The notes beneath the pieces are model-generated. The model saw only the letters and a list, made by a program, of their open reading frames with translations, was not told the origin of the DNA and searched no databases. Positions 33,925-44,085 of a DNA stretch of 64,000 bases are shown in pieces. The stretch covers positions 13,580,245-13,644,244 of the forward strand of contig JAKSZT010054576.1 in NCBI GenBank assembly GCA_026826555.1, read 5' to 3'. Origin of the DNA: Tolypeutes matacus. Lineage: Eukaryota > Chordata > Mammalia > Cingulata > Chlamyphoridae. Each line of letters opens with the position of its first letter. Position 1 is the first letter of the stretch. A program made the translations under genes and the position numbers.

Positions 33925-34386
33925 TCAGGGTGGGCTTTAATCCAGTGATGGGGGGTCCTTATAAGCAAAGGAAATTTGGACACAGAAGCACAAGCCACAG
34001 GTGGATACAGAAAGATACTCAGCACCGTGTGATGGCCTTGTGGGTGTGAACCCATGTGTAAATAGGACCTTTGAGGATGTTAAGGTATTCCCAAAACGAA
34101 AGAAGATGGGCCTTAATCCATTAAGGATGAAGTCCTTGGAAGCAAAGAGAAGCCATGGGGAGCAGCCAGAGCTAGAAGTCAATGGAAACTGGAAGCAAAA
34201 GAAGATGCCGCCATGTGTATGGCCATGTGATGGAAACTAAGGACCAAGGACCACCGGGCAGCCAGAAGATACTGGTCCCAGGAGAGGATAGGTCTTCTGG
34301 CCTCTGAAACTGTGAACCAATAAATTCCTGTTGTTAAGCAAAAAGAGGCATAGTTTTTGTTTTAGCAGCCAGGAAGCTAAAACAGG
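33925..34386 (+). mobile_element. Partial MaLR-like LTR (xenarthran variant)
   Basis: 'ggtccttataagcaaaggaa', 'tttggacacagaagcaca', 'gaacccatgtgtaaatagga', 'cttctggcctctgaaactgt' and 'aataaattcctgttgttaag'. 5' part missing or rearranged. Confidence 0.75.
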
Positions 34387-35162
34387 CAGATAAATAGAAA
34401 TAAAAATAAGTAAGGACATGGAGAAACTGCACAATACAACCTACAAACTCCATTTAATAGGTATAAAGGGAAATGTACTTACTTAGAAAATAAATACTAT
34501 TTTCTTATATCCATGGAACCTACAGGTACCTGGACATAAAGAAAGTCTTAACAAATAAAAGTTATTTTTCTCAAGCCACATTCTCTCTGATCATAATCCA
34601 ATAATTTTAGAAATACTTTTTGAGCAACTTAAAATTTGAGAAACACAATCCTAGACAACTTATTCCTGGTTTACTTGTGTCCTAACAAAACCTAATCAAC
34701 TCCAGTAAAAAATAAAAGTAACCCTACTGGAATTAATAAGATTGTGTTTAAGGTGACTGGAACAATAAAAGTGTATAAATATTAGTAGCTTTTCTCTAGT
34801 CTGCCAACAAGACCTTGAAATAGAGATGGGCAATAATTAGATGGAGAAAATATTCCAACCACAATAATATCAATGATAAAATAACTTGGGAGAACACTGA
34901 AGAAGAAAGGTTCAGGTATATGAAGAAAATTATTTAAAATATAAACTCCAAAATCTTACTGAATTTCAAAACAAATACTATGTTCTCATGTGGGAATATC
35001 AATATAAAATGTCAAGCTTACAAAAATTAATAAACTTAACTGAAAAATCCAAGATCAGTTTGAATATCAGCAGTTTGCCTTTAGTGGTCAGAGGAGGGGA
35101 AGAGGAAGATTAGGTTAAGCATTTATTTATTTAGAAGAGGAAATACCTTGGAGTAGCCAAGA

Positions 35163-35188
35163 CAAAAAAAAAAAAAAAAAAAAAATTA
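35163..35188. repeat. Poly-A tract within L1
   Basis: About 26 A. It interrupts the L1 ORF2 text and may mark a small insertion or slippage. Confidence 0.8.
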
Positions 35189-35331
35189 AAAGGCAGGGAT
35201 ATACTTGTCTTAACATATATCAGAATATGCCATAAAGCCAACTATAAGCAAATAAATATGGTACTGGTTTAGGGACAGAAAAAGATATATAGATCATTGT
35301 AAGAAAACTCAAGATGTTACAAAGGTGATAT

Positions 35332-35585
35332 ATATATATATTTTTTTAATATAGATTTCATTTATTTATTTTTGGGGGGGGGGGGCGGGGGGGGGTGTGC
35401 TCGCTGTGTCCGTTTGCTGTGTGTTTTTCTGTGTCTGCTTGTCTCCCTTTGTTGTGTCATCTTGCTGCATCAGCTCGCCGTGCCACACAGGCTGGCTTGC
35501 CTTCATCAGGAGGCCCCGGGAATCGAACCCAGGGCCTCCCATATGGTAAACAGGAGCCCTATCAATAGAGCCACAGCCGCTTCCT
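35332..35585 (-). mobile_element. DAS-type SINE, full length, with 12-bp target duplication
   Basis: The duplication CAAAGGTGATAT occurs at 35320-35331 and 35586-35597. The body, reversed, has box B (GGGAATCGAACCCAGGGCC) and box A near 'gagccacagccgcttcc'. A poly-G run sits at 35376-35397. Confidence 0.92.
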
Positions 35586-35817
35586 CAAAGGTGATATTTG
35601 AATCCAGCAGGGAAGCATGGTTTATTTGAAGTATATTGCTGGCCAATTGATTTTATCTTAGAAGAAAATAATGTTGGACTCTATCTTTTACCATATACAA
35701 AAAGTCCAGATAGATTTAAATCTTAAATGCAAATAAAATAAAACAGAACAAAACAATGAAAATATAAGAAGAGACAGAGAAAAGAAAACGAGAATGCAGC
35801 TTCTTAAGAATAAAGTA

Positions 35818-35927
35818 GGGGGGCGGATGTGGCTCAAATGGTTGGGCGTCCATCTGCCATATGGAGGGACCTGGGTTCGATCCTTGGGACCTCCCGGTAA
35901 AATTTAAAAAAGTAAAATAAAAAATAA
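35818..35927 (+). mobile_element. DAS-type SINE with 12-bp target duplication
   Basis: AAGAATAAAGTA flanks it at 35806-35817 and 35928-35939. 'gcggatgtggctcaaatggt', 'gttgggcgtccatctgccat' and 'cctgggttcgatccttggga' form the tRNA-like head. Confidence 0.92.
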
Positions 35928-35941
35928 AAGAATAAAGTACA

Positions 35942-36021
35942 ATGGAACAGCTGTGGCTTAAGTGGTTGCGTGCCTGCTTCCCATGTACAAGGTTCTGGTA
36001 CCTCCTAAAAAAAAAAAAAAG
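35942..36021 (+). mobile_element. DAS-type SINE, short
   Basis: 'cagctgtggcttaagtggtt', 'gcctgcttcccatgtacaag' and 'gttctggtacctcc' followed by a poly-A tail. Confidence 0.85.
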
Positions 36022-36440
36022 GATAGTAGGAGGAAGTGGAGGTTAAGGGAGGCTTGAGAAAGGGGAAGACGATTTTGAACAAATCGTGTTATAAGCAGGG
36101 AAAGAGTGAGAAAGGTGCCTAGCATGTGAAACTGTTAACACCACACGGGACCACTATCTGGCAACTTAAAGAAAGGACCCTCAAATCCTTACTTTAAAGG
36201 AAGAATCCAGACACCAAAGACCACCTCGTGTAAGGCTCCGTTTATATGAAAAACTCAAAAGAGGCAAATCTATAGAGACAGAAAGTAGATTTGTGGTTGC
36301 CAGGGGGAATAAGGTGTGATTGCCTTTGGACACGAGGTTTCTCCTGGGGGGTATTGGAAAAGTTTGAAAATTAGATGGTGTAATGGCTGCCTAACTCTAT
36401 CCAACAGCAAGTGAATAAAGCTATAATATTACTATATATT

Positions 36441-36664
36441 ACTATGCCACTAAACCTACAACATTTCTTTGTTAACTATGCAAAAACAGACATAGGGAAT
36501 CCTAGTCCACCAAAGATTAAAGTGTAGATTTCTTTTTTTCCAGAATTGGCACACATCGTTTCAAATAGATCAGTAGTCAGAAATGGAAGTGGGCGAATAG
36601 TCAACTACCACCACCTGAAACTTTCAATCCATGTGACTACCCCAGCAAAGGTATGGCCCAGGGA
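36441..36664. other. Unassigned upstream sequence
   Basis: Nothing recognised. Confidence 0.35.
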
Positions 36665-36860
36665 TTAAATGTGCTAGCCTCAGGGGCAGGTCACAACCGG
36701 TTCATAGCCTGGTCCCAATACTTCGTTCCTGTGTGGCACCCAACCTCAGTTTCCTTATCTGTAAAATGGGGAGAGAGTTATTGGGAGAATGAAGTGAGGT
36801 GATGTGTATAAATAGCTTAGGTAATCCCTGGCACAGGCAGGCCCCCAGTTCATGCTGATG
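36665..36860 (+). repeat. MIR SINE
   Basis: 'aacctcagtttccttatctg', 'taaaatggggagagagttat' and 'aatccctggcacaggcagg' in order. Confidence 0.8.
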
Positions 36861-37419
36861 GTGGTGGTAGTGGTGATTCCCATTAGAGGGGGGAAAGAAC
36901 CAGAGAAGAGTCTTCTGAGATATATTAATTTTCATTCATTATATCATTTGTTTATAAGGATATGTGTGTGTTGTATAAATGCATATTTGTGGATATTAAA
37001 ATTCACACTCTTATCCACATGTGTTGTCATTTAGCAAATAAATTATGTAACGTTCCTCGATTGCTAAGAAGAGATAAAATTGCTGAGTCCTCCAAAAGTA
37101 ATTCATTCAACTGGTTAGAAAAAGATATAGTATCTTTAAACTTTCCAATCAATGTACCAAGGTCACATGGAAGATCTCTAAATGCCAATTGCAGAGTTCG
37201 GATAGCACTCCCTGAGCTCCTTTCAAAGACAATGGAAACAGCTCTGAGATGCTTGCTTGGGGAGGGACCTCTCTTACCCCAAGGTGACAGAGTGATGCTA
37301 AAGGAAGATATTGCTATCTTCTAACTCAGTAAGAGCATCCTGGGTCAGAAAGGAAACTGCTCGTTTTTTAGGGCAATGAAGGAGATGTGTTTCTTTGTAG
37401 ACTACAAGGTTATTGCTAA
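36861..37419. other. Unassigned upstream sequence
   Basis: A 120-codon open frame at 36962 (+) has no recognisable domain. No clear repeat. Confidence 0.35.
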
Positions 37420-37590
37420 AAATCTTGCCAAAGAAGGGACACTGGGCATCATCCGGGGTGTGAAAATGTTTTTTGCCTTCATCTGGATGGTGGTACACTA
37501 GGGCATACATGTGCAAAAATTAATTGAGCTCTACACTTAAAATGTGTGCACTTTACACACTATGTATTTTACATCTCTATGAGAGAAAGA
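37420..37590 (+). repeat. L1M 3' UTR fragment
   Basis: 'catctggatggtggtacact', 'gagctctacacttaaaatgt' and 'ctttacacactatgtatttt' match an old L1 3' UTR. Confidence 0.65.
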
Positions 37591-38050
37591 GAGAATGGAA
37601 ACACTCCTATATGCAGAAAAATAAATGCAAAGCTGTCATCTTAACATCTTTGACAGTAGCAAAGCATCAGAAATAATCTAACTTTGCAGACTATTTCTTA
37701 ATGGTTAAGTAAATAACGGCATAATCAACTGGATGGAATATTAATGCCACAACTAAAATGTTTACGGAGAGTTTGCAAAAGCATGGAGAAATGCTATGTT
37801 ATAAAGTTAAATGAAAAAAAAAAAAATTACATCTTTGCATACAATGGACAAACAGAACCCTGCTAAAATAAGCATAGAAAACCCCAAGAGGGAGATGCCC
37901 CAGACTTTAATACTGACTGTGTTTAGGTGGCGTATCTATGAATGATTTTTTTCTTCTTTCAAGTTTTCTCCATTTCCCAATCCTTTTATATTAAATGTGT
38001 TTAATTTTCCTAATTGTATGAAAATCACTGATACTTTAAAATTTAAGACA
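37591..38050 (+). mobile_element. Old L1 (L1ME/MC-like) 3' end
   Basis: 'gacagtagcaaagcatcaga', 'gttaagtaaataacggcata', 'atcaactggatggaatatta', 'gcatggagaaatgctatgtt' and 'ttctccatttcccaatcctt' follow the ORF2 end to 3' UTR order. Confidence 0.65.
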
Positions 38051-38563
38051 GAAGAAAACAAACTCCAAAGCAGGAATCAATCTTGCAGTCATTAATAGCC
38101 TGGGCTGTTTGGAATTGCAGACTTGATGCCAGATACTGGTCTTTTCGTTTTCAAAGGGCAGTCATTCCTATGGCTAAAACCAATTTCCTAAGGAGATCAC
38201 CATCAGCCTTAGCGTTACAGCTCAGTTGCAGCCTCCTGACATACAATTTTGAAATGCGTCTCCTGGTCAGAAAATAGCCAGCTATGTTCTACCAATTAAG
38301 GATTTCTCCTCCATCACCAAAATAAGCTCTTCAAATAATTTGTACCTCAGGAAAGTTTCTGTGCAGCTGGCTCTGGATAAAAATGCTTTAACTAAAGGAG
38401 GCTTCATCTCCCAAGATGAGATCATATCAATCTACTTATTTGCCGAGGAGGTTGCTTTGAACCTAAGCTATGAGCATTCCAGGTATCCTCCAAAACCTTC
38501 CACCACTAAGGAAAGATCCACATTTTGGGAGGAGGAGTTTGGAGGAATGTGGGCTTGACCCTT
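38051..38563. other. Unassigned upstream sequence
   Basis: Nothing recognised. Short ORFs only. Confidence 0.35.
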
Positions 38564-39160
38564 TGTGGAGTTTGATATTATTTATGAATTCCAAAAAGCG
38601 ATGTAGAATGTTTGTAAACTGGTCTTTTCCTCTGGGTGTGATAGGCTTTGATTGTATTAAATTCAAGGGTTTTACATTTACTTGATTATGTTACGATTAG
38701 GGCTTTGATTTGACCACATCATTAGGGCATGCAGGGTTGAGCCCTCACCTCCTTGGTGGGCTATCTAAATGGACACTCACTCAAGGAGACAGAGAGCTTC
38801 ATAGAGACGGAAGAGAACCTTGATCCTGCAGCCCTGGGAAGAGAGATGAGCCATTCACCTGATAGTTTGCAGCTGAAGAGAACAGAGCAGCTGAGCCCTA
38901 TGCCAGCTGACAGTTGAGATGGGAAGAAGCTGGGCCCACAGAGACTTTAGAGGAAAGAGGAAGGCTGAACCCTCACAGATGTCACCTGCCATCTTGCTTC
39001 CTTTGTGGCACATGGCAACAGAATTTGATGAGGAAGGAACCTTAAGTTGGATTCTTTAGGACCTTGTAACTGTAAGCTTTTACTCCAAATAAATACCCTT
39101 TATAAAAGCCAAAAGATTTCTGGGACTTTGCTTCAGCACCCTTTTTGGCTGACTAATACA
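38564..39160 (+). mobile_element. Solo LTR (xenarthran ERVL/MaLR-like) with perfect 5-bp target duplication
   Basis: Starts TGTGGAGTTTGATATTA and ends GGCTGACTAATACA. CCCTT lies on both sides (38559-38563 and 39161-39165). A polyadenylation signal (AATAAA) lies in 'ccaaataaataccc' near 39088. Same family as 41249-41838 and, reversed, 5361-5844 and 60465-60945. Confidence 0.92.
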
Positions 39161-39624
39161 CCCTTGAACAAGGTTGTCCAGTAAAGACACAGGCAATGGC
39201 CACATTAAATAATGTCACAGCATTTATCATGCATTTATTAGTCATCCATTTACTAGTATTTATTGAGGACCAGACCATGTGCTGAACTTCCTTGTTTCTA
39301 AGCTTAGGCTAAGGGTTGGCAAATAACTTCCATCTTGCAGACCGAATTTGATCAGTTGGTAGTGGTGGCCTCAGTGCTCTGCTGGAAAAGATTGTGGGAG
39401 CATACCCAAACTCAAAAAGGGCAGCAATTGATTGGTAATGTCTGCCATTGCTTTGGAAAGGGCAGTGGTGACATGTGTGCCAAGCATTTGCCATGTCTGC
39501 TGGATTATTTCAGCAAGCTTAATGATGGTTTCTTAAGCCTTGGCCTATGCTCTACTTCCTCCAGGATGGAGGAAACCAAACTTCTATTCAAATTAAAACC
39601 ACTGGAGGAGCGTTACAGTGGAGG
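39161..39624. other. Unassigned upstream sequence
   Basis: A 131-codon open frame at 39335 (+) enters a MIR and has no domain. Non-coding. Confidence 0.4.
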
Positions 39625-39835
39625 AATAAAGATAGCAAATATTTTTGGACGTCTGCTACATGCCAGACCACAAACAATTCTCTTTATATATATTGAGTCA
39701 TGTAATCCTCAAGATAACCCTTGGAGGTGAGCATTATTATCTCCTTTTTACAGATGAGGATCTGGGCCAAGAAGCAAATAACTTTGCAAAGTCCCACAAT
39801 CAGTCAGAGCAGAATTACTCTTCCATTCAATGAAC
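39625..39835 (-). repeat. MIR SINE, minus strand
   Basis: 'gtctgctacatgccagacca', 'tgtaatcctcaagataaccc', 'atctcctttttacagatgag' and 'gcaaagtcccacaatcagtc' in reversed MIR order. Confidence 0.85.
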
Positions 39836-40214
39836 AACTCAGGCTTCAGGGAAGCAAATAAGATAAGATAGTGTCCCCTTCTCTGCAGCAGGGCATACAA
39901 CTAATTCTACTAATTTTTTGAGAATGGCTTTAAAGAAGTCCTTTGGGGAAGTATTTGATCTAGTGTGTGTTCATCAAGACAAAATGAGGCACAGTCTGTT
40001 CTACTTTCTGTCTACTCCCATGCAGACAGAGTGGCAGGGTCATTTGGTGAGGGTGGTACTCATGTCACCCAAGCCACAAGCCCAGAGAATTATGCTTGTG
40101 GCTACAAACGTACAGTCCATGAATGAGCCCCAGCAAATCCACCTGACCCTCTTTTTCAGTATGGTCCAACTGTCTGTGATTATTTGATGGACCAGTCATC
40201 ACCCCCCAAATTAC
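39836..40214. other. Unassigned upstream sequence
   Basis: Nothing recognised. Confidence 0.35.
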
Positions 40215-40435
40215 ACATAATTACAACTTGTTACACATTTACTGTGGACCAGTTCCTCTCCTAGGGCTTCAGCTGCACTCTTGCATTCTATCTTCACACT
40301 CTCCAGATAACAGAGGTACAGTGGTTCTGTGGATTAAACAGATGAGAAATATGAAATTCTAGGGTCAAGTAACTTAGCCAAAGTCACATATCTAGTAAGG
40401 CAGAGGTGAGACTCCAACACAGTTTTCTGCTTGGA
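40215..40435 (-). repeat. MIR SINE, minus strand
   Basis: 'acatttactgtggaccagtt', 'ttaaacagatgagaaatatg' and 'cttagccaaagtcacatatc' are reversed MIR. Confidence 0.75.
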
Positions 40436-41248
40436 AAACTCTGGGAAACACTGCGTAAATGCAAAAGGCAAAGGAGTTGGGGCATTTATGCACTGATTTC
40501 CATCAGTTATTGGTCGAGAACTGCTCTTAAGGGGTATTAATTCCCTGGCACATCCAGTCTGCCCCACTTGTGGGCAGAGTGGGCTCGGGTGGCCAGAGAA
40601 TTCCTTAGTTCAAAGAACCTAGGACTGGCAGGTAGAAGCCACGCAAGTCTGTTTGGAAAAAGTGAGGGCCAAGGGGATCAACAACTGCCACAGCATCTAC
40701 CTTTGCTTTCTTCCTCTTTTTAAAAATGTAATTAACAATTTTGAGATATAACTTGAATACCATAAAATTCACCCATTTTAAGTATGTTTTAGTTTGCTAA
40801 ATGCTACCAAAACAATATACCAGAAATGGGTTGGCTTTTATAATGGGATTTATTAGGTTAAAAGCTTACAGTTCTGAGGCCATTAAAGTATCCAAATGAA
40901 GACATCATCAGAGATGATTTTTCACTGAGCTGCAGCTGTGGGATGATCAGGCACATGGCAGGGCACAGTGTTGGAATCTGTTGGTCTCTGCCTTCTGTCC
41001 AAGCTCATGTTCTCCTGAAGCTTCAGCTGTGGGCCATCGGGCACATGGAAGAGTCTTCTCGTCTTTTCCCTTCCCCCTGGGCCTCATTGCTTCAGCTTCA
41101 GGCTGCTCCATCTGTGGCTTTTCTCTCCCCCAGTTTCGTTGATTTCAACTTCTGGAGGCTTTTCTCTGTTGATGCAGATTTTTTTCTGTGTCTGTGGTTT
41201 TTTACTCCTACATTTATAAAGGATTGCAGTAAGATGTTTAAGACCCAC

Positions 41249-41838
41249 TGTAGCAGTTTGATATTATTGATGAATTCCAAAAAAAATATTAGATTATGTT
41301 TGCAAACTGGTCTGTTCCTCTGGGCATATTTAGAGTGTATTGGATTCAGAGGTTTTACTTTTACTTGCTTAAATAATGATTAAGGCTTTGATTGGGCCAC
41401 ATCAGTAGGACGTTGAGTCCCTTGGTGGGCAGGGACTCACAGAAAAACTGCACCGCAGAGAAGGGAGGTTGGAGTCTTGAGCTGGAGCCCCGGGAAGTAA
41501 GCACACAGAGGAGCTTGGTTGTGAGGAAAGAGAGAAGGCCCCGGGAAGAGAAACAAGCCATTCCCCTAACAGTCTACAGCTGGCCTTGTAGAGATAACAG
41601 AGCAGCTGAGCCTGGAAAGAGGCAAGGCCCTGGAAGAGAGGAACCCAGGAATCTGAACCCTGGCAGATGTCAGCAGCCATCTTACTCCAACACGTGGCCA
41701 TAGACTTTGGTGAGGGAAGTAAAAGTCTTACGCTTTATGGCCTAGTAACTGTAAGCATCTACCCCAAATAAATACCCTTTATAAAGACTAACTGATTTCT
41801 GATATTTTGCATCAGCACCCCTTTGGCTGACTAATACA
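41249..41838 (+). mobile_element. Second solo LTR, inserted into the first in opposite orientation
   Basis: TGTAGCAGTTTGATATTATT to GGCTGACTAATACA. Flanked by CCCAC (41244-41248) and ACCAC (41839-41843), a 5-bp duplication with one mismatch. Removing the element rejoins 'aagaccca' with 'ccttgggt', the expected LTR text. Confidence 0.9.
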
Positions 41839-41866
41839 ACCACCTTGGGTCATACTTACTGAAGTG

Positions 41867-41940
41867 ATCTAATCAAAAGGAAGTTCCCTTAACTGAATCT
41901 AATCAAAAGGAAGTTCCCTTAACTGAATCTAATCAAAAGG
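41867..41940. repeat. 30-bp tandem repeat, about 2.5 copies
   Basis: The unit (atctaatcaaaagg + aagttcccttaactga) is repeated at 41867, 41897 and partly 41927 with no differences. It sits inside the minus-strand LTR. Confidence 0.95.
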
Positions 41941-42366
41941 TCCCATCTACAATAGGTTTACATGTACAGGAATGGATTAGCTTTAACAATAGGATTTTCT
42001 GAGGTCCACAAAAGACTACAACTGCCACAGTATATAATTCAATGATTTTTAGTAAATTTACTGAGTTGTGTTGCAATCACCATAATCCATTCTTAGAACA
42101 TTTTCAATACCCCATTTTCAATTACTCATGCCCATTTACAGTTAATCCTTATTCCCACCCCCAACCCTAGGCAACTGCTAATCTACTTTCTACATTCTTT
42201 AAGTTTTTTTTTTTTTTTTCCTGGACACTTCACATAAATATAATATGTACTCTTCTGCATAAATGGGAAAGCCCCTCTCCAAATGGTTCAGGTTACAGAA
42301 AGGAAATTAAAGAAGGTGGGTAAGTGCCTAGCAAATAACTTCTCTGGGTGGAGGTAGGGACATTTA

Positions 42367-42563
42367 TTTTTATTTATTTATTTATTTATTTTTAAGATTT
42401 TATTTATCCACTCATCCATCCCCCCCTTGCTGCTTGTGCTCTCTGGGTCAGCCAACCACACCGTGCGGGCGGGCCTGCCTTCACCAGGAGGCCCCGGGAA
42501 CCGAACCCAGGGCCTCCCATATGGTAAACGGGAGCCCTACTGATTGAGCCACAGCCGCCTCCC
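42367..42563 (-). mobile_element. DAS-type SINE with 16-bp target duplication
   Basis: GAGGTAGGGACATTTA is found at 42351-42366 and 42564-42579. Reversed body: TTTA-rich tail, 'gggaaccgaacccagggcct', 'cccatatggtaaacgggagc', 'ttgagccacagccgcctccc'. Confidence 0.95.
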
Positions 42564-42579
42564 GAGGTAGGGACATTTA

Positions 42580-43855
42580 GATGAAGTTTACGATGGCGGC
42601 AATAAGATCACTAAAATAAGAGACACTCCATACGTGTGTCCCATTTTCCCTGGGATGCATTTGCTCATATGACTTCTGTGTTGATATATTTTCAAGGTAA
42701 CTTTTCAACACAAAGGCCTGCCATGCAGCAAGCTGTTGGTTAAGGACCTTGAAGTCCATTAACCCATTAACTTCATTATTGAAACAAATTAAACTGATTC
42801 AGGGTGTTGAGAATTCAGGTCTGTGTTGTTAAAAGATCAGCTGGTTCAGGGATGGTCATGTGCAGCAGGTAAGTCTTTGGAATTGATTATCTATAGAGGG
42901 GTTTGGGTTCTTATCTGCAAACTAACCCCTTCATAGTTGCCCCCATGTCTGTGTGGGAGATAATAAAATGGAAAAAAAAACCACTCTTCCCATTGAAGAT
43001 TCTTATGGAAGGCAACAAGAGCAGAACAACCGGCTAACTGGTAAACCACAGGGTGCGCCCTGCAGAGCGGCCAGCTCGGGGCCTGAAGCCTCTCGCCACA
43101 TCCTGTGTCTCTTGGGTAAACTGGTTACAATTCCCTACACACAGGCATCATTGGCCTGTGAATAACTGTCTGTGGTAACAATCGCTGATAAGCACAAATG
43201 GGTTAGGATATAGGATGTGGTGCAAACTCTGGCCTTCCTGCTGAAGGTCTATGTCTTCCAAGCTGCTCCCACTTCTTGACTGTTGGACCAACTCACAGAG
43301 CATCATTGTCCCATTTGGGATCCCTGTCATGTGCTGTTTAGAAATACCCCCCTTTCTCCTTTCCATTCTGAACCAATAGAGAAATAAGCACAGAAGTCAA
43401 ATACCTGTACGTTGAGCTGGAAGATAAGGCCTGGATCCTGGGATCCACTAAAGAGGAGCAGAACATTTACTCCAGCAGCTGCAAGGAAATTGTGCCGGGC
43501 CCCTGGAGGAGAGTGGGGGCAGAGTGAGAAGGACAGCCCCAGCTATGCCCTCAAGGCCAGACTCGGGCCCTGAACTGTGCACAGCGACTCCATGTAAGAT
43601 GCCTTCGGCCATGGGGAATGCCAGTGCTTTCTGGAAAAAGGCCCGGGGGCTGAGCTAAGCTGCCCTCAGATGCCATCTTCCCAATCTTTCCAATCAGGTT
43701 CATTGTTTCTCCACTCTTGAGGAAGACAGAGTGATTGGATAAAAGGAAGGACAGAAGGATAGAAGCTACCTTTCTAAAAATTCCAGGGGAGTGGAAATTT
43801 CTATTCTTTGGACTAACAAAACTGTTAGGAAAGATTTCCCATACAGTACCTGCAA
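42580..43855. other. Unassigned upstream sequence
   Basis: No supported gene or clear repeat. Confidence 0.4.
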
Positions 43856-43857
43856 CG

Positions 43858-43947
43858 TAATTCTCTCTCTTATCTCCCTCCCTCCATTCTCTCTCCCTTT
43901 CTTGCTGACTCTTTTTCTGTCTCTTCCTCTCTCCCTCTCTCTCTCTG

Positions 43948-43980
<33 letters not shown>
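43858..43980. repeat. Polypyrimidine tract (TC)n ending in (CA)n
   Basis: CT-rich for about 110 bases, with a pure (CT)n core near 43925-43967, followed by (AC)n. The 142-codon minus-strand open frame here is an Arg/Glu artefact of the repeat. Confidence 0.92.
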
Positions 43981-43984
43981 AAGA

Positions 43985-44085
43985 CCAGGAGCTGTAGGAC
44001 TTGAATTCGAGTCCTCTGAATAAGACAATTTCTCTCTAAATTATAGTTTCCTCGAATGTAAAATCAAGGACCATTCCAGCCCCAC
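43985..44085 (+). repeat. MIR fragment
   Basis: 'ggacttgaattcgagtcctc' and 'tagtttcctcgaatgtaaaa' in MIR order. Confidence 0.6.

Larger units (their letters stand above)
34390..36440 (+). mobile_element. Degraded L1 (ORF2 to 3' UTR), invaded by three SINEs
   Basis: Sense-strand L1 ORF2 pieces in order: 'acataaagaaagtcttaaca', 'gatcataatccaataatttt', 'gaatatgccataaagccaac', 'tggtactggtttagggacag', 'tggccaattgattttatctt' and 'taccatatacaaaaagtcca'. The 3' UTR piece (36228-36425) reads 'tctatagagacagaaagtag' and 'tttgtggttgccaggggg'. All frames are broken. Confidence 0.75.
40786..42028 (-). mobile_element. LTR (ERVL/MaLR-like) inserted in L1M, itself interrupted
   Basis: AGTAT occurs at both borders (40781-40785 and 42029-42033), a 5-bp target duplication. 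The sequence begins 'gttttagtttgctaaatgct' and ends 'gactacaactgccac'. The LTR body is 40786-41248 plus 41839-42028. The 146-codon open frame at 40943 is inside this LTR and is not a gene. Confidence 0.88.
40720..42255 (-). mobile_element. L1M 3' UTR, antisense, split by nested LTRs
   Basis: The left piece (40720-40785) reads 'gagatataacttgaatacca', 'taaaattcacccattttaag'. The right piece (42029-42255) continues 'tataattcaatgatttttag', 'gttgcaatcaccataatcca', 'caactgctaatctactttct' and 'ctggacacttcacataaata'. Together they are one continuous antisense L1 3' region, with the join exactly at AGTAT. Confidence 0.85.

Noticed and set aside
40943..41383. 146-codon plus-strand frame considered as a possible retroviral gene
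   Set aside because: It spans the junction of two LTRs. LTR sequence only, no gag, pol or env motif.
43551..43979. 142-codon Arg/Glu-rich minus-strand frame
   Set aside because: It is a translation of the (TC)n/(CA)n tract.
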